Shown in pieces: positions 1 through 8,404 of a DNA stretch of 64,000 nucleotides (position 1 is its first letter; each line of letters starts with the position of its first letter). Source of the DNA: Bin87 sp963665395 (GTDB lineage: Bacteria; Chloroflexota; Dehalococcoidia; Lucifugimonadales; UBA3495). The DNA lies in contig OY762251.1 of NCBI GenBank assembly GCA_963665395.2, positions 3,720,001 through 3,784,000 of the forward strand, in the 5' to 3' direction. Made by a program: the position numbers and the translations under genes. The notes under the pieces were generated by a model. The model was not told where the DNA came from. It saw nothing but the letters and a program-made list of their open reading frames with translations, and did not search any database.

Positions 1-2
1 GC

Positions 3-605
3 CGGTTGGAACAACTTTACCTGTCCATCGTGTCCTGGGATGAGTTCAAAACGGCTTACCCTGATGGCAAGGCGCTTTCCCGGCCCGCATCCGGTCGCCC
101 CTATGGACAGAACCCATACGCCGGCTACGACCGTCCCGGCAGCGCTCCGTTCCTGTTTAGTGGCGATACCGACCCACGCCTGCCCGCCGTAGAACGTGTC
201 GTCGCCGTCGAGCGAGGCAACGCCGCTTGGGCCGTTTCGTTTTCCACACTGGCCGATGAACGGGTGGTAAAAGCATCGGTAGCCGGGGAGGAAATTGTGG
301 TGTTCTGGATGCCGGGGACAGCATCGTCCCTGGATAGCGGCGCCATCGCCAGCGGGCGAGACGTGGGAGCTGCGGGTATATTCTCCCCAGAGGGTCCCGA
401 CGGTTCGACGCTGAGCTTCGCGGCCGACGCCGACGGACGGATCACCGACGACCAGACCGGCAGCGAGTGGAACATCTTTGGCCGGGCGATTAGCGGTCCG
501 CTGGCCGGTTCACAACTCGAGCCGTTGCCGGGCCGCAGCGGACAGCTCTGGTTCTCCTGGGCTGTGTACCGACCCGACACCGTCGTGTATCCGGCAACGC
601 CGTAG
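3..605 (+). CDS. DUF3179-type protein, 5' truncated by the window edge
   Basis: The reading frame is open to the window edge, so this is the C-terminal part (about 200 residues) of a longer protein. The SVVSWDEF-like start, the PYAGYD stretch and the ending around WFSWAVYRPDT resemble DUF3179 proteins, which are usually exported proteins of unknown function. The TTG near position 6 is probably internal. The TAG stop at 603-605 is formed by the edge of a dispersed GGGGC palindrome, so the extreme C-terminus may have been reset when the repeat arrived. Family call moderate; function unknown. Confidence 0.7.
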   Translation, partial: RLEQLYLSIVSWDEFKTAYPDGKALSRPASGRPYGQNPYAGYDRPGSAPFLFSGDTDPRLPAVERVVAVERGNAAWAVSFSTLADERVVKASVAGEEIVVFWMPGTASSLDSGAIASGRDVGAAGIFSPEGPDGSTLSFAADADGRITDDQTGSEWNIFGRAISGPLAGSQLEPLPGRSGQLWFSWAVYRPDTVVYPATP

Positions 606-626
606 GGGCGAATAATTATTCGCCCC
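605..626. repeat. Dispersed palindrome, GGGGC family, AT core
   Basis: A perfect 22 bp palindrome of the form GGGGCGAAT-n4-ATTCGCCCC, preceded by TA. Near-identical copies lie at 20220-20241, 49496-49517 and 54735-54756. It sits between convergent genes (stops at 605 and 651). It could end transcription from either side, but there is no T-run, so this is a dispersed repeat first and a terminator only by inference. Confidence 0.85.
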
Positions 627-650
627 TGCCCCGGCAATATACCCTGCCCC

Positions 651-1718
651 TTACCCTCGCCAAATCCGTCGCACTCGCCGCACCGAATCCAAGCGCGCTT
701 CCGCCAACCTGTCAGCCGCTCGCGCGGTGGAAATCTCTCTCTTGTGCGCGGTGGTCAGCACCGCCGCCATCTGCTCGTAGATTCGTTCGGTCTGCTGCCG
801 CGAGCGTTCCGGGTTGTACGGCTGGCCAATCTCCGCCGCGGCGTTGATGATGCCGCCGGCGTTGATGAGAAAGTCCGGCGCGTAGACGATGCCCCGTCGG
901 TGCAGCTCTTCCCCATCTTCCGGCGTGGCCAGTTGGTTATTGGCTCCGCCGGCTACGATGCGACAACGCAGGCGGTCTATGGTCTTGGCGTTTATGACGC
1001 CACCTAAGGCGCAGGGGGCGAAAATGTCGCAGTCCACGTCGTAGATGTCGTCCGGGGCCACCACCTTGACGCCCATTTGCCGCGCCCGGTCCAGCGCCGC
1101 TTCGCTCACGTCGGTAGCGATCACCCGGGCATCATCATCCAGCAAATGTTCCGCGGTATGGGTCGCCACCTTGCCGAACCCTTGCATCGCCACCGTGCGG
1201 CCGCGCAGGGAATCGGCGCCCCAAACGTCGGCGGCGCAGGCCCGCATACCCATATAAACGCCCAGGCCCGTCATAATCGACGTATCGCCGCTGCCGCCCA
1301 GGGTCACGTCAAGTCCCACCACGTGCTCCGTTTCCTGGTGGACGGTTTCCAGATCCCGCCCGGTGGTTCCCACGTCCGTGGTGGTCAAATACCGGCCGCC
1401 CAGGGTATCGACAAATCGCCCCCAGGCGCGCAGCAGCGCCTCGGTCTTGTCAGTGCGCGGGTCGCCGATGATGACGCCCTTGCCGCCACCCAGGTTCAGG
1501 CCCGCCGCCGCCGATTTGTAGGTCATGGCCTGCGACAGGTTCAAAGCATCGGCCAGCGCGTCGGCCTCGGTGGCGTAGGGCCACATCCGAGTGCCGCCGC
1601 AGGAAGGCCCCAGGGTGGTGTCGTGGATGGCGATAATTCCGCGCAGGCCCGATGCCGGGTCACTGTACATCGCCACCTGTTCATGGCCCCGCTGTGCCAT
1701 TGTATTCAGCGCTTCCAT
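651..1718 (-). CDS. ldh: Leucine/valine-type amino acid dehydrogenase (Glu/Leu/Phe/Val family)
   Basis: NAD-dependent oxidative deamination of a branched-chain amino acid to its 2-oxo acid. The 355-residue length fits bacterial leucine dehydrogenase. The substrate-binding and catalytic lysines fall at K68 and K80 in the GLNLGGGKGVIIGDP signature, the same numbers as in Bacillus leucine dehydrogenase. A GFGKVA dinucleotide-binding loop lies near residue 180. A strong AGGAGGTG site precedes the ATG, and a TATAAT (minus strand, 1748-1753) lies upstream without a clear -35. Leucine, valine and phenylalanine specificity cannot be separated from sequence alone; the gene symbol is tentative. Confidence 0.9.
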   Translation of the reverse strand: MEALNTMAQRGHEQVAMYSDPASGLRGIIAIHDTTLGPSCGGTRMWPYATEADALADALNLSQAMTYKSAAAGLNLGGGKGVIIGDPRTDKTEALLRAWGRFVDTLGGRYLTTTDVGTTGRDLETVHQETEHVVGLDVTLGGSGDTSIMTGLGVYMGMRACAADVWGADSLRGRTVAMQGFGKVATHTAEHLLDDDARVIATDVSEAALDRARQMGVKVVAPDDIYDVDCDIFAPCALGGVINAKTIDRLRCRIVAGGANNQLATPEDGEELHRRGIVYAPDFLINAGGIINAAAEIGQPYNPERSRQQTERIYEQMAAVLTTAHKREISTARAADRLAEARLDSVRRVRRIWRG

Positions 1719-1879
1719 TGCAACACCTCCTGCGTCTCCTTATCTCTATTATACGATACGTTCCTGGAGCCGCTTGGTATTACCCGACAGCCGGCGCGAA
1801 TGCGGCTGTCGGTTCCAGTCATGCCGTTGCTGTATAATCCCCGCAGTCAATCCGCACGACACCCATCAGGAGGCGCCCA

Positions 1880-2428
1880 ATGCCCCCCAAGCAATATGAG
1901 AACCCGCCCGGCCTTGTCATTGAAGGCACCAAGCGATACCACGCCGTCATAAAAACCGATAAGGGCGACATGACCGTTGCGCTGCTGTCGGAAGTGGCGC
2001 CCCTGACCGTCAACAATTTCGTGTTCCTGGCCCGCGATGGCTTCTACGAAGACAATCAATTCCATCGCGTGATCAACGGTTTTATGATCCAGGGCGGCTG
2101 CCCCCGAGGCGACGGCACCGGCGGCCCGGGCTACCGCTTCCGGGATGAGGAGGTCACCCGCCAGTACACCCGCGGCACCCTGGCCATGGCCAACGCCGGC
2201 CCCAACACCAACGGCAGCCAGTGGTTCATCGTCCACGGCGCCAACGTGGGCCTGCCGCCCAACTACACCATCTTCGGGAGCTTGACCGACGGCGACGACG
2301 TGCTGGAGGCCCTCGCCACCTCCCCGGTCCGGCAGAGCCGCAGCGGCGAAAACTCCCAGCCCACGGAGCGCCTCGGCATCCACAACATCGAGATTACTGA
2401 GACCGATCTGGGTGGCGCTGCCTCTTGA
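1880..2428 (+). CDS. Cyclophilin-type peptidyl-prolyl cis-trans isomerase
   Basis: A 182-residue single-domain cyclophilin that catalyses proline isomerisation during folding. The active-site FHR (61-63), FMIQGG (69-73) and NTNGSQWF motifs are all present. There is no signal peptide, so it is probably cytoplasmic. An AGGAGG site lies 8-9 nt before the ATG, and a TATAAT at 1833-1838 is a likely -10, though its -35 is poor. The gene ends just before a GC-rich hairpin shared with the convergent transporter gene. Confidence 0.93.
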   Translation: MPPKQYENPPGLVIEGTKRYHAVIKTDKGDMTVALLSEVAPLTVNNFVFLARDGFYEDNQFHRVINGFMIQGGCPRGDGTGGPGYRFRDEEVTRQYTRGTLAMANAGPNTNGSQWFIVHGANVGLPPNYTIFGSLTDGDDVLEALATSPVRQSRSGENSQPTERLGIHNIEITETDLGGAAS

Positions 2429-2458
2429 CTGGCGGTCGCTGGAAACCGGCAAATACAT

Positions 2459-2481
2459 GGGGCGGGATCAAAACCCGCCCC
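2459..2481. terminator. GC-rich hairpin between convergent genes
   Basis: An 8 bp stem, GGGGCGGG paired with CCCGCCCC around a 7 nt loop, followed on the + strand by TTTCGTTT. It lies between the cyclophilin stop (2428) and the transporter stop (2519), where an intrinsic terminator is expected. It also belongs to the wider GGGGC...GCCCC palindrome group. Confidence 0.65.
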
Positions 2482-2518
2482 TTTCGTTTCGGTCAGAGAC
2501 CTGGAGTGGGCATTCGGG

Positions 2519-3871
2519 TTAAGAATCCCCGGCGGCAGCCGGCGCCGGCGCGACCGCGGGCGGCGTGGGTTCCGGTGTGGTCGGAATGCGGGGGCGGCGA
2601 GCGAACAGGAAGCACACCCCGCCGACAAAGTTGAACCCGGACAGCACCAGGAACGCAATGGTGTATGACCCCTGCCAGTCGTACATATAGCCGGCAAAGG
2701 GGCTGGCGGCCAACAGCAAGATGTTCATCGGGATCGTGCTTATGCCCAGGATCTTGCCGAAGCTCCCCCGCCCGAAGTACTCGCCGCGAATGGAAGTGGT
2801 CAACGGATTGCGACCACCAAATCCAAAACCGAAGGTGATGGCGAAAGCATAGAACATCCAGAGCTGAGTGCTGAAGGTCAGCAGGACCACGGCTCCCGCC
2901 TGGATGGTCGTGAAAACGAAAATGCCGATGTTTTTGGGGAACCGGTCCCCGACGTATCCGCCGATCAACTGGGCCCACATGGCGACGAAAGTATAGACGG
3001 TCACCACCCACGCGGTGTGATTCCCGAAACCGGCGTCGTCCAGGAACAACCCCAGGTGCGTCATAATCGCCAGGATAATCATGCTGGTCAAACCGTGTCC
3101 CACGGCGATCAGCCAGAAGGCGGCAGTTCGGACGGCCTGCTGTGCGGTGAGGCCCTGGGGAGCCGACGGAGCGCGCTGACCACCGCGGGCGCGGCCGGCC
3201 GGAACCGCCTCATCCTCCATTTGCAACCCCATATCCTCCGGTTTGTCACGTATGACCAGGTAAAGGGGAACGGCGGCGGCGAAAACGAGAATCGCGATTA
3301 TCAGCGCGGTGCCCTGCCAGCCAATGGCGCTGCCAATCCCCAGGCCAATCAGAGGAACCACGATCAGCGCTCCGCCCCGGCTGCACCAGTTGGCCCATCC
3401 CATGGCCGTTGCCATCCGCCGCGAGAACCAGTTGTTGATGGTGGTCATCATCGGCACCCAGCTGCCCATGCCCTGCCCCAGAGCCATGACCATGAAGGCA
3501 AAGTAGAAGGTGTACAGCGGGGAGACCGGCCAGAAATCCGCCCCAATTTGGGAGAATGCCAGGAATCCGAATCCCAGGATGATGAACCCGATGAGCACCA
3601 TCTTGCGGCCCCCCAGCTTGTCGGTGAGGTAGCCCTCTATGGGTCCCATCAGCCCGCCTTCAACCCGGGTCAGGGTCAGGGCCATCGACAAGGCCCCGCG
3701 TTTCCAGCCGAATTGGTGCTCCAAAGCCACTGCCCACAGGGTCATGGCGTGAAACATCGGGACGGTGGCCAAGGTCATCACGAAGCCCGTGATGACGACA
3801 ATGTACCAGCCGTAGTAGATTCTGGGCCGGCGAAAACGCGGCCTGCCGGAACGCTCGGCGTGGGTGCTCAT
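2519..3871 (-). CDS. MFS transporter
   Basis: A roughly 450-residue polytopic membrane protein of the major facilitator superfamily. It has about twelve hydrophobic segments, an N-terminal RIYYGWYIVVITGF segment typical of the monocarboxylate/oxalate-formate antiporter branch, and the loop motif YLTDKLGGRK between helices 2 and 3. Substrate unknown. I chose the ATG at 3871: the frame stays open to 4045, but that extension adds 58 low-quality residues and would run into the divergent rpsF promoter (3995-4023). A Pro/Ala-rich tail ends the protein. Confidence 0.85.
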   Translation of the reverse strand: MSTHAERSGRPRFRRPRIYYGWYIVVITGFVMTLATVPMFHAMTLWAVALEHQFGWKRGALSMALTLTRVEGGLMGPIEGYLTDKLGGRKMVLIGFIILGFGFLAFSQIGADFWPVSPLYTFYFAFMVMALGQGMGSWVPMMTTINNWFSRRMATAMGWANWCSRGGALIVVPLIGLGIGSAIGWQGTALIIAILVFAAAVPLYLVIRDKPEDMGLQMEDEAVPAGRARGGQRAPSAPQGLTAQQAVRTAAFWLIAVGHGLTSMIILAIMTHLGLFLDDAGFGNHTAWVVTVYTFVAMWAQLIGGYVGDRFPKNIGIFVFTTIQAGAVVLLTFSTQLWMFYAFAITFGFGFGGRNPLTTSIRGEYFGRGSFGKILGISTIPMNILLLAASPFAGYMYDWQGSYTIAFLVLSGFNFVGGVCFLFARRPRIPTTPEPTPPAVAPAPAAAGDS

Positions 3872-3994
3872 GGCGAGTAAGGAAAGCGGCGCAACGCGAC
3901 GATTGCCGTTGCGCAACGCAGCGCATTTTACGCCTTTGGTGAATATGGGCACAAGACATACAAGTTGATTAGGAATATCATAAATCCCCATGTG

Positions 3995-4023
3995 CTGACA
4001 GCCGTCGCCGCGAATGCTATAAT
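3995..4023 (+). promoter_or_regulatory. Promoter of the rpsF-ssb-rpsR run
   Basis: CTGACA at 3995-4000 and a perfect TATAAT at 4018-4023, separated by exactly 17 bp: a near-consensus housekeeping sigma-70-type promoter. Predicted transcription starts near 4030, giving a leader of about 30 nt before the rpsF start. Confidence 0.8.
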
Positions 4024-4059
4024 TCCCGCCGTCCCTGCACGCCATCAGGAGTTTGCAAC

Positions 4060-4752
4060 TTGCGTCACTACGAACTGGTCACCATCCTCAGCCCGATGCT
4101 CAATCAGGATGAAGCGTCGGCCGCTTGGGACGAAATCAAGGCGTTCATCTCCAACCGTGAAGGCGAGATAACCGCCGAACAGGTTTGGGGAACCCGCCGT
4201 CTGGCTTACCCAATCCGCAAGGGAAACTACAATTTCCTTGAGGGTTCCTACTACCTCAGCACCTTCACTTCCGACAATCCGTTCAATCGTGAACTGGAGA
4301 ACTACCTGCGGCTGGACGAGCGCGTTCTGCGCTCCTTGGTTGTGCGGTGCGAAGGGCCGCTGGAAGACAAGCCGCCTCCCGGCCCGCTGACCGCGCCTTC
4401 TCGCTATATCCCCCCGGGACGCGGCCGGCGTCCCGACGGCGGCGGCCCCATACCCGACGGTGGCCCTGGCGACCGCCGTCCCGGCCCGCCGCCCGCCGCT
4501 GCCCCTCCCGGTCCGCCGCCCGCCGGCGACCCGGCCGCGTCGGTGCCGTCACCCGCCCCCGATGCTGCGCCGGCCCCCGATGCTGCGCCGCCCGCCCCCG
4601 ACCCGGCTGCGCCGGCCGCGGTTGCCGAGCCGCCAGCGTCCCCCGCGCCGGTCGCGCCGGAACCGGCTCCCCCTCCACCACCCGCAGAAGCGCCCGCACC
4701 CGAACCTACCAGCGAACCACCCGCCGATGGCGGAGAACAGGCCGCTCAGTGA
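4060..4752 (+). CDS. rpsF: 30S ribosomal protein S6 with long Pro/Ala-rich tail
   Basis: Residues 1-100 are an ordinary S6 domain (RHYELVTILSP at the start, RLAYPIRKGNYNF in the middle, LDERVLRSLVVR at the end), which binds S18 on the 30S platform. Bacterial S6 is usually about 95-135 residues; here another 125 or so follow, almost all Pro, Ala, Gly and Glu with short repeats of the PDAAPA type. The start is TTG at 4060, preceded by CAGGAG. Its TGA overlaps the ssb GTG start. The tail may be disordered; it is in frame and GC-rich like its neighbours. Confidence 0.95.
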   Translation: MRHYELVTILSPMLNQDEASAAWDEIKAFISNREGEITAEQVWGTRRLAYPIRKGNYNFLEGSYYLSTFTSDNPFNRELENYLRLDERVLRSLVVRCEGPLEDKPPPGPLTAPSRYIPPGRGRRPDGGGPIPDGGPGDRRPGPPPAAAPPGPPPAGDPAASVPSPAPDAAPAPDAAPPAPDPAAPAAVAEPPASPAPVAPEPAPPPPPAEAPAPEPTSEPPADGGEQAAQ

Positions 4753-5255
4753 ACAAGATAATCATCATCGGTCATCTTGGACGCGACCCGGAGATGCGCT
4801 ATTCGCCCTCCGGGCAGCCGATGACGAACTTCAGCGTCGCCAGTAGTCGCCGATATACCACCGCGGCCGGCGAACAGCGGGAGGAAACCGAGTGGTTCAA
4901 CTGCACGGCCTTTGGGCGTCTCGCGGATACCTGCAACCAGTATCTTGCTCGCGGCCGCCAAGTCTATGTTGAAGGACGACTTCGGTCACGCCAGTACGAC
5001 CGTCGTGATGGCACTCCAGGGTTCTCGCTTGATGTTAATGTCACTGAGGTTCAATTCTTGGGTCGTAGGGATGACCAACCCGACGGCGGCTACGGCGGCC
5101 AACAAGACCGCGGCTATGCTGGCCGAGCCGACGATGGCGGCCATGCCGACCAGCGCGGCGGCTATGATGACCGGCGTGGTGGCGGCTACGGTGGTGGGTA
5201 TAACCCCGGCAATGCACCCGACCCAATGACCGATGTTGACGACCTTCCTTTCTAG
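4749..5255 (+). CDS. ssb: Single-stranded DNA-binding protein
   Basis: Binds single-stranded DNA in replication and repair. The N-terminal OB fold covers residues 1-110 (NKIIIIGHLGRDPEMRY, then EWFNCTAFG, then QVYVEGRLRSRQY). A Gly/Asp/Arg-rich linker follows, and the acidic tip DVDDLPF ends the protein, as expected for partner recruitment. The start is GTG at 4749, overlapping the rpsF stop by 4 nt, so translation is probably coupled. The order rpsF-ssb-rpsR is the classic bacterial one. Confidence 0.96.
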   Translation: MNKIIIIGHLGRDPEMRYSPSGQPMTNFSVASSRRYTTAAGEQREETEWFNCTAFGRLADTCNQYLARGRQVYVEGRLRSRQYDRRDGTPGFSLDVNVTEVQFLGRRDDQPDGGYGGQQDRGYAGRADDGGHADQRGGYDDRRGGGYGGGYNPGNAPDPMTDVDDLPF

Positions 5256-5300
5256 TTCCGCCGCCGGCGGATGCGCCCCATACCGGAGGAATCGCCGCTA

Positions 5301-5795
5301 ATGACTACGCCCGCACCCGTACCATCGACCCCGCCGGCCGCGCCGCAACCCGGACCTGGCGGGCCCCAGCCCGGGCTAGCCACGCCATCGGCCGCTCCGG
5401 CTGGCCCGGCCGGTTCCGGCGCTGGCGCGCCGGCTCCCCGTCGCCCCTATGGTGGCGGCCCCCAGGGAGGACCGGGCGGCCGACCCGGCGGCCCCGGCGG
5501 GCGTCCGCCTGGCCGAGGCGGCCCTCGCGGAGGCGGTCGAGGCGGCCGTCGCTACGGCCCGCGCCGCCGCGTTTGCGCTTTCACCGTGGAAGGCGTCGTA
5601 CCCGACTACAAAGACGTGGACCGCTTGCGACGCTATATCTCCGAGCAGGGCAAAATTGAGCCGACGCGCAAGACCGGCACCTCCGCCAAAAACCAGCGTT
5701 TGCTGGCCACGGCTATCAAACGAGCCCGCTATCTCGCCCTGTTGCCCTACGCCCCCGAACACAGCATCAACATCGGTATGCGTTCGGGTCGTTAG
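5301..5795 (+). CDS. rpsR: 30S ribosomal protein S18 with long N-terminal extension
   Basis: The C-terminal 75 residues are S18 (DYKDVDRLRRYISEQGKI, then TGTSAKNQRLLATAIKRARYLALLPY), which pairs with S6 on the small subunit. About 85 residues of Pro, Gly, Ala and Arg precede it, whereas most bacterial S18 proteins have fewer than 25 there. The ATG at 5301 has a GGAGGA site about 10 nt upstream; an alternative in-frame start at 5271 lacks one. The extension is basic and RGG-like near its end, suggesting RNA contact (inference). Confidence 0.94.
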   Translation: MTTPAPVPSTPPAAPQPGPGGPQPGLATPSAAPAGPAGSGAGAPAPRRPYGGGPQGGPGGRPGGPGGRPPGRGGPRGGGRGGRRYGPRRRVCAFTVEGVVPDYKDVDRLRRYISEQGKIEPTRKTGTSAKNQRLLATAIKRARYLALLPYAPEHSINIGMRSGR

Positions 5796-5822
5796 TTGAC
5801 CCAATCCCCTGATCCTTTATCA

Positions 5823-7058
5823 ATGTTGAATCTCTCGCTGCCTTGGAAACGCAGCGCTCCCGTGGCAGACGAAACGCCCGAACCGGCGGGGCGTCGTCCC
5901 GCCCGGCGGCGTGGCGGACGAAGCCGTCGCGTCGGATCCGGGAGTGGCGAGGCGGTCGCCGCGGCGCGAAGTCGTCGTAGATTGGAATCGCGCCGCCAGC
6001 GCATTGCCATCGGCGTCGGAGCGGCGCTCATCCTGGCCATCGTCGCCGTGGTGCTGGTTGGCGTCTATCAGCAGTTCATCCACCCGCCTCGCGTAATGGC
6101 CGGCGAAGTGCGCGGCGTCCGTTTTACCATGGGCGACCTGGTTGAGCGCATTCGCGTCCTCCAGGGGATAAATCGTTACCAGGGGGGACAGGTTGATTTC
6201 AGCCGGATACCCTTCCAGCTGCTGACCGATCTTCTCCACGCCGAAATACTGCGCCAGGCGGCGCCGGGGCTGGGCATAAACATCACGGACGATCAGATTG
6301 GCGAATCGATCCGCTCGCAATTCCGCCCCACACCTGAACCAGGCCAGGAAGTTGACGAAGCCCAGTTGGACGCTGAATTCGACAATACCTACAAGAACTT
6401 CCTGACCCAGGTCAACCTGACCGACGACGCCTTTCGCCGCATCGTCGAGGAGCGATTGCAGCAGACCGAACTCTTCGCAGGAATGCTGGCGTCCCTGCCC
6501 GAAGAAGCGCCCCAGATCGAGCTGCAAGCCGTGGTGATGGGGCTGGAATCTCCGGCGGCTCCGGAGGCCGTCCGGGAACGTTTGGCGCTGGGGCAGGATT
6601 TTGGAGCCGTGTCGCGCGAAATCTCCGGTTCCGACGGGTACATCGGCTGGGTCCCCGAAGGCGCTTTCCCCGAATTTGACCGCTATCTCTTCGGAGAGGT
6701 CTGCGAAGCCGGCGACGATGACCCCGATTGTGTCGAAACGGATTCCGGTAGGCGAAAGCCGCCCCTTTTGGAATCGGGGGAAATCTCACCGCCAATTTAC
6801 GAGGACGAGTCTATTTTCATTATCCAGGCCATCGGCGATACTGAAACCCGTGAACTCGAGCCCGCCATGCAGTTCCAGATGGCGAGCGCGCTGGTGGATC
6901 AATGGAAGGATGACCAATTGAAACAGGGTTCGGATGAAGGCTGGGTCAAGATCAACTTCGACAGCAACCGTTACGCTTGGGTGACTGACCAAGTGCGGCT
7001 GACGCGGCCACGGGTTACGCCACCGCCGCAACAACAGCCCGGCGGTCTGCCGCGATAA
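5823..7058 (+). CDS. Membrane-anchored parvulin-like (PpiC/SurA-type) protein
   Basis: Probable extracytoplasmic folding factor. A basic N-terminus (about 50 residues rich in Arg) is followed by one hydrophobic segment (about residues 61-82) and a long extracytoplasmic part with a SurA-like N-terminal helical region and a parvulin-like domain (the GQDFGAVSREISGSDGYIGWVPEG region). The parvulin part carries an acidic insertion with two cysteines about ten residues apart. The ATG at 5823 is a conservative choice; a TTG at 5796 directly after the rpsR stop is possible and neither has a clear Shine-Dalgarno. Prolyl isomerase activity is not certain. Confidence 0.8.
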   Translation: MLNLSLPWKRSAPVADETPEPAGRRPARRRGGRSRRVGSGSGEAVAAARSRRRLESRRQRIAIGVGAALILAIVAVVLVGVYQQFIHPPRVMAGEVRGVRFTMGDLVERIRVLQGINRYQGGQVDFSRIPFQLLTDLLHAEILRQAAPGLGINITDDQIGESIRSQFRPTPEPGQEVDEAQLDAEFDNTYKNFLTQVNLTDDAFRRIVEERLQQTELFAGMLASLPEEAPQIELQAVVMGLESPAAPEAVRERLALGQDFGAVSREISGSDGYIGWVPEGAFPEFDRYLFGEVCEAGDDDPDCVETDSGRRKPPLLESGEISPPIYEDESIFIIQAIGDTETRELEPAMQFQMASALVDQWKDDQLKQGSDEGWVKINFDSNRYAWVTDQVRLTRPRVTPPPQQQPGGLPR

Positions 7059-7077
7059 ACCGGTTTTGGTATCTACG

Positions 7078-8391
7078 ATGGACGGAAACGCGGTAGTGAA
7101 CATCGGCCTCATGGGTCTGGGCACCGTGGGCGGCGGTGTCGCCGCCGCCCTGTCCGGTAACGCTGACGCCATCCGCCGCAAAACCGGACGCACCGTGCGG
7201 CTCCGCAAAGCCCTCGTCAGAGACACCGCTAAAGTGCGCCACCCGGTTCCCCCTGCCGGCGTCCTGACGACCAACCCGGAAGAGATTCTCAACGACCCGG
7301 AAATCCAGATCGTGGTTGAAATGATGGGCGGAGATTCCCCGGCCGGCAGTTATCTCGAGCGTGCGCTGACGTCCGGCAAGCACGTGGTGACGGCCAACAA
7401 AGAGGTTATGTCCCGGCGCGGTCCTGCGTTGCAGCGGTTGGCCCAATCCAAGGGGGTGAATATCCTTTTTGAGGCGTCCGCCGGCGGTGGCATTCCCATC
7501 GTCGGCTGCTTGATGTCGCAACTTCTGGCCAACGACATCCGCTCAATACGATCCATAATCAACGGCACCACCAACTACATCCTGACTCGGATGGCCCGCA
7601 GCCAGACCCCCTTCGCCGAAGCGTTGACGGAAGCCCAGGATCGAGGTTATGCCGAGTCTGATCCAACCAACGACATTGAGGGGATTGACGCCGCCTATAA
7701 ACTCTCCGTCCTAGGCAGTCTGGCATTCCACCAGCCCATTCCCCACCACTCGATACACACCGAAGGCATCAGCCGGCTCGCTCCCGAAGATTTCCGCTAT
7801 GCGGCCGAATTGGGATATGCCATCAAATCCCTGGCTATCGCAGTGGCCGAGCCAGAGGGTGGCGTACAGGCCCGGGTCCATCCTGCTTTGGTGCCCGATG
7901 ACCATTTATTGGCCAAGGTGGACGGCGTGTATAATGCCGTCGAGGTCACCGGCGATTTGTGTGGGCAGATAATCCTCCACGGACAGGGCGCGGGCCGGGA
8001 TGCTACCACCAGCGCTGTCATGGGAGACATCCTGAATATCCTGCGGACCATTGACAACGAGGGCGTTCCACCGCCCATGCCCGGCATCGGAGACGCCAAC
8101 GAGCCTACGGGTTCGATCCTGCCCATAGACGAACTGTCCAGCGCATATTACCTGCGGCTGACTTGCGCCGACCAGGCCGGCGTGCTCGCCCAAATCGCTC
8201 GCATCCTGGGGGACGGCAACATCTCTATCGCCACCGTAATCCAAAAGGACACCGATCCGGGCAGTGGCACCGCCCAACTTGTGATAACCACCTATCCCTC
8301 GCGGGAGTCCGACGTGCAAACCGCCCTTGCCGCCGTTGCGGAATTGGGAGTGGTGGTGAGCGTCAACAACTTAATCCGTATCGAACAGTGA
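7078..8391 (+). CDS. hom: Homoserine dehydrogenase
   Basis: NAD(P)H reduction of aspartate semialdehyde to homoserine, the branch step toward threonine and methionine. The N-terminal Rossmann loop is GLMGLGTVGGGVA, followed by the homoserine dehydrogenase core (ANKEVMSRRG, ASAGGGIPIVGCL, NGTTNYILTRM, DPTNDIEGIDAAYKL) and a C-terminal ACT domain from about residue 350 (YYLRLTCADQAGVLAQIARILGD), which usually mediates threonine feedback. About 437 residues. ATG at 7078 preferred over a TTG at 7066. Followed closely by thrC. Confidence 0.95.
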   Translation: MDGNAVVNIGLMGLGTVGGGVAAALSGNADAIRRKTGRTVRLRKALVRDTAKVRHPVPPAGVLTTNPEEILNDPEIQIVVEMMGGDSPAGSYLERALTSGKHVVTANKEVMSRRGPALQRLAQSKGVNILFEASAGGGIPIVGCLMSQLLANDIRSIRSIINGTTNYILTRMARSQTPFAEALTEAQDRGYAESDPTNDIEGIDAAYKLSVLGSLAFHQPIPHHSIHTEGISRLAPEDFRYAAELGYAIKSLAIAVAEPEGGVQARVHPALVPDDHLLAKVDGVYNAVEVTGDLCGQIILHGQGAGRDATTSAVMGDILNILRTIDNEGVPPPMPGIGDANEPTGSILPIDELSSAYYLRLTCADQAGVLAQIARILGDGNISIATVIQKDTDPGSGTAQLVITTYPSRESDVQTALAAVAELGVVVSVNNLIRIEQ

Positions 8392-8404
8392 CCGGGTGCA
8401 GACG

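Noticed and set aside
3872..4045. Longer N-terminus for the MFS transporter
   Set aside because: The extra 58 residues are not membrane-like and would cover the divergent rpsF promoter.
4347..4748. In-frame upstream extension of ssb
   Set aside because: It is the rpsF tail read in another frame; the GTG at 4749 with a GTGA overlap gives a normal 168-residue SSB.
7930..7935. TATAAT inside hom
   Set aside because: Lies in conserved coding sequence with no -35 and no gene starting downstream.
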